The notes: generated by a model not told the origin, from the letters alone. 34,800 nt of DNA from Candidatus Komeilibacteria bacterium (GCA_018656655.1 JABHYW010000059.1:1-34800); one strand, 5' to 3'; positions 1 to 9,341 are shown, counted from the stretch's first letter. Made by a program: numbers and translations.

Positions 1-1
1 A

Positions 2-184
2 GTTGGCTTAGTGTTTGTCGCTGTTGCTTTAGCCAATCATGCTTTAGACGAAACTATGGCAGCTGCTTCTCTGCTAGCTGTTATATTAGTTACAGTTTTA
101 GGGGCAATTTTATTTGAAAAAGAAATTATGAAGCAAGCTGCATCAGAAAAATCAGCTAAGATTGAAACTCCAGTAGAGGCGTAA
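2..184 (+). CDS. C-terminal fragment of a membrane protein (5' truncated by the window); product unknown
   Basis: Frame 2 reads VGLVFVAVALANHALDETMAAASLLAVILVTVLGAILFEKEIMKQAASEKSAKIETPVEA* : one hydrophobic helix then a charged tail, followed directly by a strong terminator. Confidence 0.6.
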   Translation, partial: VGLVFVAVALANHALDETMAAASLLAVILVTVLGAILFEKEIMKQAASEKSAKIETPVEA

Positions 185-197
185 ATTATATTTTTAT

Positions 198-226
198 CCC
201 GCCGCGTTTGACGCGGCGGGTTTTTT
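198..226 (+). terminator. Rho-independent terminator
   Basis: CCCGCCGCGT-TTG-ACGCGGCGGG, perfect 10-bp GC-rich stem followed by TTTTTT. Confidence 0.93.
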
Positions 227-272
227 ATTTTACTTATTTTATGCTAAAATATAGTTATAATAAACAAAATTT

Positions 273-1223
273 ATGCTTACTTATACATTATTTATTGCTG
301 GGTTTTATTTTCTTATTAAAGGCGCTGATTGGTTAGTAGATGGTGCGTCTTCTATTGCTAAAAAACATAAGGTATCCAATTTAGTAATTGGTTTAACTAT
401 TGTTTCTTTTGGTACTTCTGCTCCAGAACTAATTGTTAATTTATTTGCGTCCTTTAATGGCAGTAGTGATTTAGCAATTGCTAATATTGTTGGTTCAAAT
501 ATTTCTAATGTATTACTTATTCTAGGAATTTCGGCTATGATTTTTCCTTTAGCGGTTAAAAAAGGTACTATTACTAAAGAAATTCCTTTAAATCTTCTGG
601 CGGCTGTAGTATTATGGCTATTAGTTAATGATATGATGATTGATGGTCTTGGATTTTCATCATTAACTAGAATAGATGGTGCAATATTATTATTATTTTT
701 TATAATTTTTATATATTATACTTTTGGTCTTTCTAGGACTGAGGGTGAAGGTGAGGATGTTACGGAGTATAAAAATTGGAAATCTATTTTAATGATTATA
801 GGTGGTATGATTGGTCTGGCTTTGGGCGGTCAGTGGATAGTAGACGGTGCTATTAAGATAGCTGCTCAGCTTGGTATGAGTGAATCACTTATTGGTTTGA
901 CTGTAGTGGCTATCGGAACTTCACTTCCTGAATTAGCAGCCAGTGCAACCGCAGCCATGAAGCATAAGTCAGATATTGCGATTGGTAATATTATTGGATC
1001 AAATATTTTTAATATTTTTTGGATTTTAGGGCTTAGTTCGGTTATTCGACCACTTATTTTTTCACCGATGTTAAATTTTGACATTTATTTTATGGCCGTT
1101 ACAACCGTTGTTTTATTTTTGTTTATGTTTTTAGGTAAAAAAAATATTTTACAGAGATGGCAAGGTGCTAGTATGATTGGTATTTATATAATTTATTTAG
1201 CTTATTTGATTAATAGAGGATAA
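273..1223 (+). CDS. CaCA-family Na+/Ca2+ exchanger (YrbG-like)
   Basis: Two internally repeated motifs, FGTSAPELIVNLFAS...NIVGSNISNVLLILG and IGTSLPELAASATAA...NIIGSNIFNIFWILG, are the alpha repeats of CaCA exchangers; polytopic. Confidence 0.93.
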   Translation: MLTYTLFIAGFYFLIKGADWLVDGASSIAKKHKVSNLVIGLTIVSFGTSAPELIVNLFASFNGSSDLAIANIVGSNISNVLLILGISAMIFPLAVKKGTITKEIPLNLLAAVVLWLLVNDMMIDGLGFSSLTRIDGAILLLFFIIFIYYTFGLSRTEGEGEDVTEYKNWKSILMIIGGMIGLALGGQWIVDGAIKIAAQLGMSESLIGLTVVAIGTSLPELAASATAAMKHKSDIAIGNIIGSNIFNIFWILGLSSVIRPLIFSPMLNFDIYFMAVTTVVLFLFMFLGKKNILQRWQGASMIGIYIIYLAYLINRG

Positions 1224-1238
1224 TTTTTTAGTATATTA

Positions 1239-1276
1239 AAAAACCACCCATTCGGCTGTCGCTCAGAGTGGTTTTT
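1239..1276. terminator. Bidirectional terminator between convergent genes
   Basis: AAAAACCAC (1239-1247) pairs with GTGGTTTTT (1268-1276); lies between the exchanger and the minus-strand peptidase. Confidence 0.75.
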
Positions 1277-1285
1277 AGTTTAGAA

Positions 1286-2533
1286 TTATTTAATATAATT
1301 TAAAGGATTTTTTCTTACCTTATTCACTCTAACTTCCATATGAAGATGAGGGCCAGTGGACCAACCAGTGTTACCAATTAAAGCAATGGTTTCACCACGG
1401 GATACGCTGTCGCCGGCGCTGACCAATAATTTAGAGGCATGAGCATATAATGTCTGAATGCCGTTACCATGATTTATAATAACATTATAACCATAACCTT
1501 TTGACCAGCCAGCCCGTTCTATTTTACCAGCTTCTGCGGCGTATATAGGATTACCAGTTTTATCACCAATATCTAGACCAGAGTGTCCCCAATGATAATA
1601 TTGGGTAATTCTATGAGATAGGACTGGCCATAATAATTTAGTACCAGTATGTATATCTTGAGCGCTAGGTGGAGTAATACTTGGCGTGTTTACAGTTGGA
1701 GGCCTGTAGGATGATACTACTCTAGTAGGTCTAACACCATCAGGAATAAATAATAGATCGCCAATACTGATATCAGATGAATCAGCTAATTTATTTGCCT
1801 CTACAATTATTTTAGCATCAGCTTGATATTTTTTAGCAATAGCTAATATAGTATCACCAGATACAACTTCGTAATTAATACCAGAATCTTGTAGAATATT
1901 TAATTTTTGACCAGGACGGATAGTACTACTCCAAGTTAAATCATTTTCCCAAAGAATTGTATTAGCACTCACACCAAATTTTTGAGCTATAGCACCAATT
2001 ACATCTCCGGATTGGACGATATATGCTACATTTTTTTTACGAGCTATTTCAATTGGCGCATCACTAGCTTTATTATCTTCTGGACTGAGTAAAACCAAAC
2101 TTGCAGAGTCAGGTGAAACATCAGTTATGTCATCGTCACTAGCTGCAAAAGGAGTGACTACCACTAATTGTTGAACAGTGCCTTGATCTTCTAGATAATT
2201 AGCAACTTGTGCTTGGTTGGTAGCTGGACCGGTTTCTTCAATCAGTTCGCTCCATAATTCCTGTCCTTCAGAGCTGGGTTTTATAATACTGGATAATAAA
2301 GTACGGTTGGCATATTCATCAGTGCTATAGTTTTGGGCAAAAATATTGTTTGTAGTAACAGATATAATAATAATTACGATGATAGCACTTGGTAAATATT
2401 TTCTGATCAGTATTATGTAATTTATATTTTTAAAATTTAAATTCTTGAGTTTTATCTTGAATTTTAATATATATTTATATACAAATAATATACTAGGAAA
2501 AACTGTGTATTTACCTAACCAAAGTAAAGACAT
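1286..2533 (-). CDS. Secreted/membrane-anchored LysM (x2) + M23-family peptidase (putative peptidoglycan endopeptidase)
   Basis: Two LysM-like segments (YIVQSGDVIGAIAQKFGVSANTILWEN and YEVVSGDTILAIAKKYQADAKIIVEAN); M23 motifs GHSGLDIG and GPHLHMEV retain the metal ligands; N-terminal hydrophobic helix. Confidence 0.92.
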   Translation of the reverse strand: MSLLWLGKYTVFPSILFVYKYILKFKIKLKNLNFKNINYIILIRKYLPSAIIVIIIISVTTNNIFAQNYSTDEYANRTLLSSIIKPSSEGQELWSELIEETGPATNQAQVANYLEDQGTVQQLVVVTPFAASDDDITDVSPDSASLVLLSPEDNKASDAPIEIARKKNVAYIVQSGDVIGAIAQKFGVSANTILWENDLTWSSTIRPGQKLNILQDSGINYEVVSGDTILAIAKKYQADAKIIVEANKLADSSDISIGDLLFIPDGVRPTRVVSSYRPPTVNTPSITPPSAQDIHTGTKLLWPVLSHRITQYYHWGHSGLDIGDKTGNPIYAAEAGKIERAGWSKGYGYNVIINHGNGIQTLYAHASKLLVSAGDSVSRGETIALIGNTGWSTGPHLHMEVRVNKVRKNPLNYIK

Positions 2534-2656
2534 TCCAAAAAAATTACCTAATTTTAGGGATTTTTTATATAGAAAAACTAAGCTATCTGCTAAGCGGAGG
2601 GCTAGTTTATTTAGTATTTTTTTGATAAAAAGGCTAATATAGTTTACTTAATATTT

Positions 2657-2708
2657 AAGTATTTTTTATAACATAAATCATAACATACCAGAACATATTT
2701 TAACAGTC
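2657..2708 (-). promoter_or_regulatory. Candidate sigma70-like promoter for the M23 gene
   Basis: On the minus strand: TTGACT - 17 nt (GTTAAAATATGTTCTGG) - TATGTT. Weak -10; position approximate. Confidence 0.35.
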
Positions 2709-2726
2709 AAGGTCAAGGTTTTTGGT

Positions 2727-2755
2727 TTGATTTTTTGGCTAGCAAATGGTAAAAT
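2727..2755 (+). promoter_or_regulatory. Candidate sigma70-like promoter for leuS
   Basis: TTGATT (2727-2732) - 17 nt - TAAAAT (2750-2755), about 25 nt before the likely true start at 2781. Confidence 0.4.
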
Positions 2756-2780
2756 TTTACTACAAATTTGTAAAATAACT

Positions 2781-5210
2781 ATGAAATATCAAGCTAATAA
2801 AATAGAAAAGAAGTGGCAAAAGTATTGGGAGGATAATAATACTTTTGAGGCCAAAGATTATGATAAGAGAGAGAAGTTTTATGGTTTGGTAGAATTTCCT
2901 TTTCCATCTGGAGAAGGTTTGCATACTGGGCATCTTAGGTCTTATACGGCCATGGATGTTATTTGTCGTAAAAAGAGAATGCAGGGTTTTAATGTTTTAT
3001 TTCCAATGGGCATGGATGCTTTTGGTTTGCCAGCTGAAAATTATGCTATTAAGACTAATACTCATCCGCAAATTACTACTCGTAAAAATATAGATAATTT
3101 TGTTCGTCAGTTAAAAGGTACTGGCTTTGCTTTTGACTGGTCTCGATTTATAAGTACTACTGATCCAGAATATTATAAATGGACTCAGTGGATTTTTATT
3201 CAAATGTTTAAAAAAGGGCTAGCTTACAAATCTAGTGAGAATATTAATTGGTGCACTTCCTGTAAGATTGGTTTGGCTAATGAAGAAGTAGTGGCTGGCG
3301 CTTGTGAAAGATGCGGAGGAGAGGTAATCAAGAAAGAAAAAGAACAGTGGATGCTGAAAATTACAGATTATGCTGATCGTCTAATAGATGGATTAGATAA
3401 TATTAATTTTTTAGAAACAATTAAAAAACAACAGAGCGATTGGATTGGTAAAAGTGAAGGCGCAGAGATACAGTTTAAAGTCAAAAGTCAAAAGTCAAAA
3501 GTTTCAGAAGAGCTAAAAGTTTTTACTACTCGACCAGACACTTTATTTGGAGCAACTTTCATGGTTATTGCTCCTGAACATCCGATACTTCGTAAATTAG
3601 AGTCAGATATAAAAAATATTAGCGAAATTAAAGAGTATATAGAAATAGCAACTAAAAAAACTGATATAGAACGAGCTAGTGAAGATAAGGCTAAAACAGG
3701 CATTGAATTAAAAGGGCTTAAAGCTATAAATCCAGTAAATAAAGAAGAGATTCCTATTTTTGTGGCTGATTATGTAATGATGGGTTATGGTACAGGGGTT
3801 ATTATGGCTGTACCAGCTCATGATCAACGTGATTGGGAATTTGCTAAGAAATATAATATTGAGATTAGAGAGGTAATTAGTGGTGGAGATATATCACAGG
3901 CTGCTTATATTGAAGAAGGCTTAGCTATAAATTCAGAAAAATTTAATGGTCTAGAGACTGAAGAATTTAAAGAAAAAATAATAAAATATTTAGAAGATAA
4001 AAAATTAGGCAAAGCTACTGTAAATTATAAACTGCATGATTGGATTTTTTCTCGCCAAAGATATTGGGGTGAGCCAATTCCAATGATAAACTGTACTAAG
4101 TGTGGCTGGTTGCCAGTGCCAGAAGATGACTTGCCAGTAGAATTACCGCAAGTTGATGATTTCAGGCCAGGAGATGATGGAGAGTCACCGCTTACTAAAG
4201 CAACTGAATGGCTTAATACCACTTGTCCAAAATGTAAAGGTTCTGCCAAGCGCGAAACAGATGTAATGCCTAATTGGGCTGGCTCTAATTGGTATTTTAT
4301 TCGTTATACTGATCCTAAAAATGATAAAGAGTTAGTAGATCGAAAAAAAGCAGATTATTGGTTGCCAGTTGATTGGTATAATGGTGGTATGGAACATAAT
4401 ACTTTACATCTTCTTTATTCCAGATTTGTTTATAAGTTTTTAGCTGATATTAATGTAGTGCCAAAACATAAAGATATAGGTGATGAACCATATTCCAAAC
4501 GCACCGCTCAAGGGATGATACTTGGAGAAGGAGGTGTTAAGATGTCTAAATCTAAAGGCAATGTCATTAATCCAGATGGTTATTTAGATAAATATGGTGC
4601 CGATACAGTTAGGATTTATGAAATGTTCATGGGGCCTTTTGATCAATCTATTGCCTGGGATGACAAGGGTGTGAATGGAGTTTATCGTTTTTTAAATAAA
4701 GTTTGGGATTTACAAGATAAGGTAGTTGAAAAAGAAATAAGTAAAGAAGTACAAAATTTAATACATAAGAGTATTAAAAAAGTTGGCGAAGATATTGATA
4801 ATATGCGATTTAATACGGCGGTATCTCAAATGATGATATTAGTTAATGCTTTAGATAAAGAGTCAGAAATTTCAAAAGAAGTTTTTGAGAGATTTGTATT
4901 AATATTAGCTCCGTTTGCTCCACACATGGCTGAAGAAATGTGGCAAGCTTTAGGTAATAAAAATAGTTTAGCTAGTTTTGCTTGGCCAGACTATGATAAG
5001 AATTTAGCTCAAGATGATAAGGTAATTATTGGTATTCAGGTAAATGGAAAAGTTCGTGATGATATTGAATTAGATTTTGATACTGAGCCATCTGAAAGTT
5101 TGCAAGCGGAAATTTTAGCTAGAGAAAAAGTGGTTAGAAATATAAAAGATAAAGAAGTGGTAAAATTTATTCATATTAGAAATAAAATAATTAGTATCGT
5201 CGTAAAGTAA
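2781..5210 (+). CDS. leuS: Leucyl-tRNA synthetase (bacterial type)
   Basis: FPFPSGEGLHTGHLRSYTAMDV (HIGH region), KMSKSKGNVINPDGYLDKYGADT (KMSKS), TTRPDTLFGATFMVIAPEHP editing domain. Start moved from 2727 to ATG 2781 (MKYQANKIEKKWQKYW). Confidence 0.97.
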   Translation: MKYQANKIEKKWQKYWEDNNTFEAKDYDKREKFYGLVEFPFPSGEGLHTGHLRSYTAMDVICRKKRMQGFNVLFPMGMDAFGLPAENYAIKTNTHPQITTRKNIDNFVRQLKGTGFAFDWSRFISTTDPEYYKWTQWIFIQMFKKGLAYKSSENINWCTSCKIGLANEEVVAGACERCGGEVIKKEKEQWMLKITDYADRLIDGLDNINFLETIKKQQSDWIGKSEGAEIQFKVKSQKSKVSEELKVFTTRPDTLFGATFMVIAPEHPILRKLESDIKNISEIKEYIEIATKKTDIERASEDKAKTGIELKGLKAINPVNKEEIPIFVADYVMMGYGTGVIMAVPAHDQRDWEFAKKYNIEIREVISGGDISQAAYIEEGLAINSEKFNGLETEEFKEKIIKYLEDKKLGKATVNYKLHDWIFSRQRYWGEPIPMINCTKCGWLPVPEDDLPVELPQVDDFRPGDDGESPLTKATEWLNTTCPKCKGSAKRETDVMPNWAGSNWYFIRYTDPKNDKELVDRKKADYWLPVDWYNGGMEHNTLHLLYSRFVYKFLADINVVPKHKDIGDEPYSKRTAQGMILGEGGVKMSKSKGNVINPDGYLDKYGADTVRIYEMFMGPFDQSIAWDDKGVNGVYRFLNKVWDLQDKVVEKEISKEVQNLIHKSIKKVGEDIDNMRFNTAVSQMMILVNALDKESEISKEVFERFVLILAPFAPHMAEEMWQALGNKNSLASFAWPDYDKNLAQDDKVIIGIQVNGKVRDDIELDFDTEPSESLQAEILAREKVVRNIKDKEVVKFIHIRNKIISIVVK
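3481..3501 (+). repeat. Perfect 7-bp tandem repeat (TCAAAAG)x3 inside leuS
   Basis: AAAG TCAAAAG TCAAAAG TCAAAAG TTTCAG read directly. Confidence 0.9.
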
Positions 5211-5320
5211 ATCCCTCCCCAACCCTCCCTTTGTCAAGGGAGGGAGCTTAAATCAAGTGGGAGGATAAATAAAATTAATAAACTAAGAAGCCCCCTTGAC
5301 AAAGGGGGTTGGGGGATTTA
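5208..5320. repeat. REP-like intergenic repeat, locus A (two opposed half-units)
   Basis: Left: ATCCCTCCCCAACCCTCCCTTTGTCAAGGGAGGG with stem CCCTCCCTT/AAGGGAGGG; right: CCCCCTTGACAAAGGGGGTTGGGGGATTT. Left and right are inverted relative to each other. Confidence 0.9.
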
Positions 5321-5333
5321 AAAATAAAAGCCC

Positions 5334-6497
5334 ATGCAATTTCATTTGGTAGAAGATTACAAAAAAATACATTTTTCACAAGGACTTTTGTCTTTATGGT
5401 CTGGTAAAATATTACTTGATTTCGGTCTTAATATTTTCGGTCTTTTTTTGCCAATTATTTTGTATCAGGCCTATGGTAATACAAATCTCTTGATTGCTTG
5501 GTTTATTTCTCATTCCCTAGGATATTTTTTACTAGCTCCTTTAGGAGGACAATTAATGAATAAAATAGGTATTCGCAAGAGTCTTTACATTGGAGTTTTG
5601 TTTAGAATCCCTTATTTTCTTGCTTTTTATCATTTTGCATCCAATCCAATACTTTTTGCCGTTATTGCATCTTTGTCATTGATTATTATTCGCAGTACTT
5701 TCTGGTTGCCATTCTTAACAGATAGTGCTAAGTTCTCTAGTCGAAAAAATAGAGGCAAACAATTTAGTGTTTTATTTTCTATATCATCACTGTTGGCTAT
5801 TATAGCGCCAGTTTTAGCTGGATTTTTGATGAATAAATGGGGCTTTACATTAGTGACCATAGTATCAATGATAATTAGCATTGCTTCCATGGTACCATTT
5901 TTATTTTTACCTAAGACAAAAGAAACTCTGGCTTGGACTTATGGAGAAACTTTTAAATATTTTTTCCATCCTTTTAATAGACGGATGGTCGGAGCCTATA
6001 TGGCAGATGGAGCAGTCGGTATAGTTAATGGAGTTTTCTGGCCTTTATTTTTGTTTTTTCTATTAGATGGAAAATATAATGCTATGGGCATGATTACAGG
6101 AGCTATACTTTTAGCAGGCTTAGTAATTCGTTTAATAGTTGGTAATTTTTTAGATAAATTTGAAAAATTAAAATTGGTTCGAATAGGCACAATTCTTAAT
6201 TCTAGTGCTTGGTTAATTAAAACAATTGTAGTTTCTGCTCTGCATGTATTTTTGGCTTCCCTTTATCATACTATTGCCATTATAGTATTGCGTACCTCAC
6301 TTGATACACTAGTTTATGAAAAAGCAGCCGACCGAGGACATTATATTGATGAATATACATTGATTAAAGAAATGGCTATTCATTTTGGTAAGATATTGAT
6401 ACTAGTGCTTATAGCGGGAATGTTATTTTTCTTTCCGCTTCAAGTTACTTTTATAATTGCAGCAGTGTTTACTTTATTTGTAAATCTACTTAAATAA
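5334..6497 (+). CDS. MFS-type transporter
   Basis: Polytopic ~12-helix protein; APVLAGFLMNKWG motif shared with its paralog at 7106. Confidence 0.75.
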   Translation: MQFHLVEDYKKIHFSQGLLSLWSGKILLDFGLNIFGLFLPIILYQAYGNTNLLIAWFISHSLGYFLLAPLGGQLMNKIGIRKSLYIGVLFRIPYFLAFYHFASNPILFAVIASLSLIIIRSTFWLPFLTDSAKFSSRKNRGKQFSVLFSISSLLAIIAPVLAGFLMNKWGFTLVTIVSMIISIASMVPFLFLPKTKETLAWTYGETFKYFFHPFNRRMVGAYMADGAVGIVNGVFWPLFLFFLLDGKYNAMGMITGAILLAGLVIRLIVGNFLDKFEKLKLVRIGTILNSSAWLIKTIVVSALHVFLASLYHTIAIIVLRTSLDTLVYEKAADRGHYIDEYTLIKEMAIHFGKILILVLIAGMLFFFPLQVTFIIAAVFTLFVNLLK

Positions 6498-6500
6498 AAT

Positions 6501-7109
6501 ATGGAAGAAATTATATTAACTAAAGATAATAAAGCTCAAGTTTTGCAAACAGCTCTTGAAGTTTTGAATAAAGGGGGAGTGATAGTTTATCCAACTGAAA
6601 CTTCATATGGATTGGGTTGTGATTTTTATAACGAAGCAGCCGTAGCTAAAATTTATAAGATAAAGAATCGCGACAAGAAAAGCCCTTTATCGGTTATAGT
6701 GCCAGATATTATAGCGGCTAGTGCCTTGGTAGAATTTTCTGATAAGTCACGTCGTTTAGCTTTAGAGCATTGGCCAGGACCATTAACTTTGGTTTTGCCC
6801 TATAAATATTGTGAAATTCAACATCATTGTGATAATTATTTAGCTTTGAGAGTTTCTAGTCATCCAATAGCTGATGCTTTGGTTAATAATTTTGCTAAAC
6901 CAATTGTAGCCACTTCAGCTAATATCTCAGATAATCCAGATTCTTATACTCCCGAAGATATTAAAAAACAATTTAAAGATTCAAAAATAAAACCAGATTT
7001 ATTTATTAATGTTGGCGAACTTCCTGAACGTGCTAATTCTACCATTGTAAAATTTGCCGGAAATAAAGGAGAGATTCTTCGCCAAGGGGATATAAAAATA
7101 AAATTATGA
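6501..7109 (+). CDS. tsaC: L-threonylcarbamoyladenylate synthase (TsaC/Sua5/YrdC family)
   Basis: GGVIVYPTETSYGLGCDFYNEAAVAKIYKIKNRDKKSPLSVIV, WPGPLTLVL, LALRVSSHPIADALV, PIVATSANISDNP. Confidence 0.95.
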   Translation: MEEIILTKDNKAQVLQTALEVLNKGGVIVYPTETSYGLGCDFYNEAAVAKIYKIKNRDKKSPLSVIVPDIIAASALVEFSDKSRRLALEHWPGPLTLVLPYKYCEIQHHCDNYLALRVSSHPIADALVNNFAKPIVATSANISDNPDSYTPEDIKKQFKDSKIKPDLFINVGELPERANSTIVKFAGNKGEILRQGDIKIKL

Positions 7110-8281
7110 TGCATTTTATCAAAAGTTTTTTACCACATCACATGAAACGCCAAGTTAAGGAGTTGTTTATTTTTACTACTTTAATCAACTTAGCTTTAGC
7201 ATTGGTGATGATTTTTGAGCCAATTTATCTTTATCAGATTGGCTATAGTCTAAACGATATAATGTTATTTTATTTAATTGTTTATGCTTTGTATTTTTTT
7301 ATTATACCTTTAGGAGCGAAGTTTGCTCGTCGTTATGGCTATGAGATAGCTATGCTGATTGGCTCAATCTTTTTTATAATTTTCTATGTATCTTTATTTT
7401 TTATAGCTAAGTATCCAATTCTATTTTATATAACCCCGTTTATTTTTGCTGTTCAAAAAATGTTTTATTGGCCAGCTTACCATGCTAACTTTGCTAGATT
7501 TTCTGATCAAGAAGAAGAGGGTAAAGAAATTAGTGCTATGACAGTAGCCTCTTCTTTGGTATTTATTGTGGGACCAGTTTTAGCTGGTTTTATTATTTCT
7601 CAATGGGGCTACGGAATATTATTTACCTTGGCTTCTGTTATATTTTTAGCTTCAAATATTCCTACTCTTATTACCAAAGAGAATCTTAAACCAGGTAGTT
7701 TTTCTTATAAAACAGCCTATAAAGATTTATTTAGTAAAGAAAATCGCAAGAGCTTTTTAGCTTATATTGGTTTTGGAGAGGAATTGGTAGCAGTAATTGT
7801 TTGGCCCGTTTTTATTTCCATTGTTGTAACTAATATTTTTGATTTAGGTTTATTAATTACAGCCACCACTTTTATTACTACCTTAGCAGTCTTTTATATT
7901 GGTAAATTAACTGATTCTCAAAATAAGCGAAAGATTTTAGCGTTAGGTTCTTATGTTTATGCTTTAGGTTGGTTTTTTAGAGTATTTATATTTAATACCT
8001 TGGGGGTATTTTTTGTAGATACTTTATCTAGATTAGGTAAAAATATAATTTCAGTTCCTTTGATTGCTATTACTTATGAAAAGGCCAAAGACCAAGAAGC
8101 AAGTAAGAAGAGAGCTGTTATGAGTAGAATTTTATTTTTCGAAATGGGGCTTATTATTGGTAAAATTTTAGCCATTGTAGCTATTTATACGCTTACTCTT
8201 TTTATTGGGGATGAATCTTTAGCATTTAAAATAACTTTCATATTAGCTGGTTCAATGACTCTGCTTTATATGTTGCTCTAA
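7106..8281 (+). CDS. MFS-type transporter, paralog of 5334..6497
   Basis: Polytopic; GPVLAGFIISQWGYGILF aligns with APVLAGFLMNKWGFTLVT. Start overlaps the tsaC stop (ATGA). Confidence 0.75.
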   Translation: MMHFIKSFLPHHMKRQVKELFIFTTLINLALALVMIFEPIYLYQIGYSLNDIMLFYLIVYALYFFIIPLGAKFARRYGYEIAMLIGSIFFIIFYVSLFFIAKYPILFYITPFIFAVQKMFYWPAYHANFARFSDQEEEGKEISAMTVASSLVFIVGPVLAGFIISQWGYGILFTLASVIFLASNIPTLITKENLKPGSFSYKTAYKDLFSKENRKSFLAYIGFGEELVAVIVWPVFISIVVTNIFDLGLLITATTFITTLAVFYIGKLTDSQNKRKILALGSYVYALGWFFRVFIFNTLGVFFVDTLSRLGKNIISVPLIAITYEKAKDQEASKKRAVMSRILFFEMGLIIGKILAIVAIYTLTLFIGDESLAFKITFILAGSMTLLYMLL

Positions 8282-8370
8282 CCCCTCTGTCCTTCGGACA
8301 TCTCCCCTTGACAGGGGAGAGAGGATTAACAAAGTAAGCCCCCTTGTCAAAGGGGGTTTGGGGGATTTTT
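8279..8370. repeat. REP-like intergenic repeat, locus B
   Basis: TAACCCCTCTGTCCTTCGGACATCTCCCCTTGACAGGGGAGA ... GCCCCCTTGTCAAAGGGGGTTTGGGGGATT. Confidence 0.9.
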
Positions 8371-8371
8371 T

Positions 8372-9208
8372 ATGAATATAGACGAATTACAATTTTTATT
8401 AAAAAAATATCATCTGACACCAAATAAAATACGTGGTCAGAATTTTTTAGTATCTGATGAGGTCTTAGAAGATATTATTAGTAGTTCAAAAATTTCTAAG
8501 CAAGATTTAATTTTAGAAGTAGGTCCAGGCCTGGGAGCCTTAACGCAGAAATTAACAACCAATTCAAGGCAGGTAGTAGCTTTGGAAATTGATAAGAACC
8601 TTCAAGAGTTACTTAGTACATTAGCTAAACTTAATAAAAATTTAGAAATTATTTGGCAAGATATATTGTCTTTGACAGATGAACAATGGCAAGAACTTTT
8701 GAATAAATACCAAGCTAAAGATTATAAAATTGTAGCTAACATCCCATATTATTTAACTGGGAAATTTGTACGAAAATTTGTTTTAGCTAAGCAGAAACCT
8801 CTTAGTATGACCTTGATGGTTCAGAAAGAAGTGGCTGAGCGTATAATAAATAATAGAAAGCAGAGCCTATTATCGTTGTCAGTAGCTTTCTATGCTAAGA
8901 GTAAAGTAATTCGTATAGTCAATAGAGATAATTTTCATCCTCAGCCGAAAGTAGATTCAGCAATTTTGTATATTTATGACATTAAAGCTTGGGATTATGG
9001 AGTTGATGAAAGAAAAACTTGGCAAATTATCAAACGAGGTTTTGCTTTTAAGAGAAAAAAACTTTTCAACAATCTTTTAAGTGATTCAAGCATAGCTAAA
9101 GATAAATTGAAGAAAATATTTGATGATATAGGCTTAGATTCAAATATCAGAGCAGAAAAATTGAGTACTGATGACTGGTTAAATATAATAAAACATTTAG
9201 AGATTTAA
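8372..9208 (+). CDS. rsmA: 16S rRNA (adenine1518-N6/adenine1519-N6)-dimethyltransferase
   Basis: GQNFLVSDEVLEDII, ILEVGPGLGALTQKL, IVANIPYYLTGKFVRKFV, MVQKEVAERI, HPQPKVDSAIL. Confidence 0.96.
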   Translation: MNIDELQFLLKKYHLTPNKIRGQNFLVSDEVLEDIISSSKISKQDLILEVGPGLGALTQKLTTNSRQVVALEIDKNLQELLSTLAKLNKNLEIIWQDILSLTDEQWQELLNKYQAKDYKIVANIPYYLTGKFVRKFVLAKQKPLSMTLMVQKEVAERIINNRKQSLLSLSVAFYAKSKVIRIVNRDNFHPQPKVDSAILYIYDIKAWDYGVDERKTWQIIKRGFAFKRKKLFNNLLSDSSIAKDKLKKIFDDIGLDSNIRAEKLSTDDWLNIIKHLEI

Positions 9209-9322
9209 CCCCTCTGTCCTTCGACTTACTTCGTTCACTCAGGACATCTCCCCTTGACAGGGGAGAAAACCAAATAAAACTAGCTAAGAAAAAGTCCCCC
9301 TGTTAAGGGGGATTTAGGGTGT
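9206..9322. repeat. REP-like intergenic repeat, locus C (left unit interrupted)
   Basis: TAACCCCTCTGTCCTTCG[ACTTACTTCGTTCACTCA]GGACATCTCCCCTTGACAGGGGAGA ... GTCCCCCTGTTAAGGGGGATTTAGGG. Confidence 0.88.
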
Positions 9323-9341
9323 TAAAAGATTAGATAGTATT

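Noticed and set aside
866-1084. Minus-strand ORF inside the exchanger gene (also 3488-3703, 4025-4249, 5630-5890, 12071-12322, 26379-26633)
   Set aside because: Short antisense shadows of confident CDSs with no supporting motifs.
2445-2642. 65-aa plus-strand ORF overlapping the start of the M23 gene
   Set aside because: Overlaps the coding/leader region of a confident minus-strand gene; no product features.
2727-2780. ORF-track start of leuS at 2727
   Set aside because: The extra 18 residues overlap a candidate promoter and are atypical; LeuRS normally begins near MKYQANKIEKKWQ (ATG 2781).
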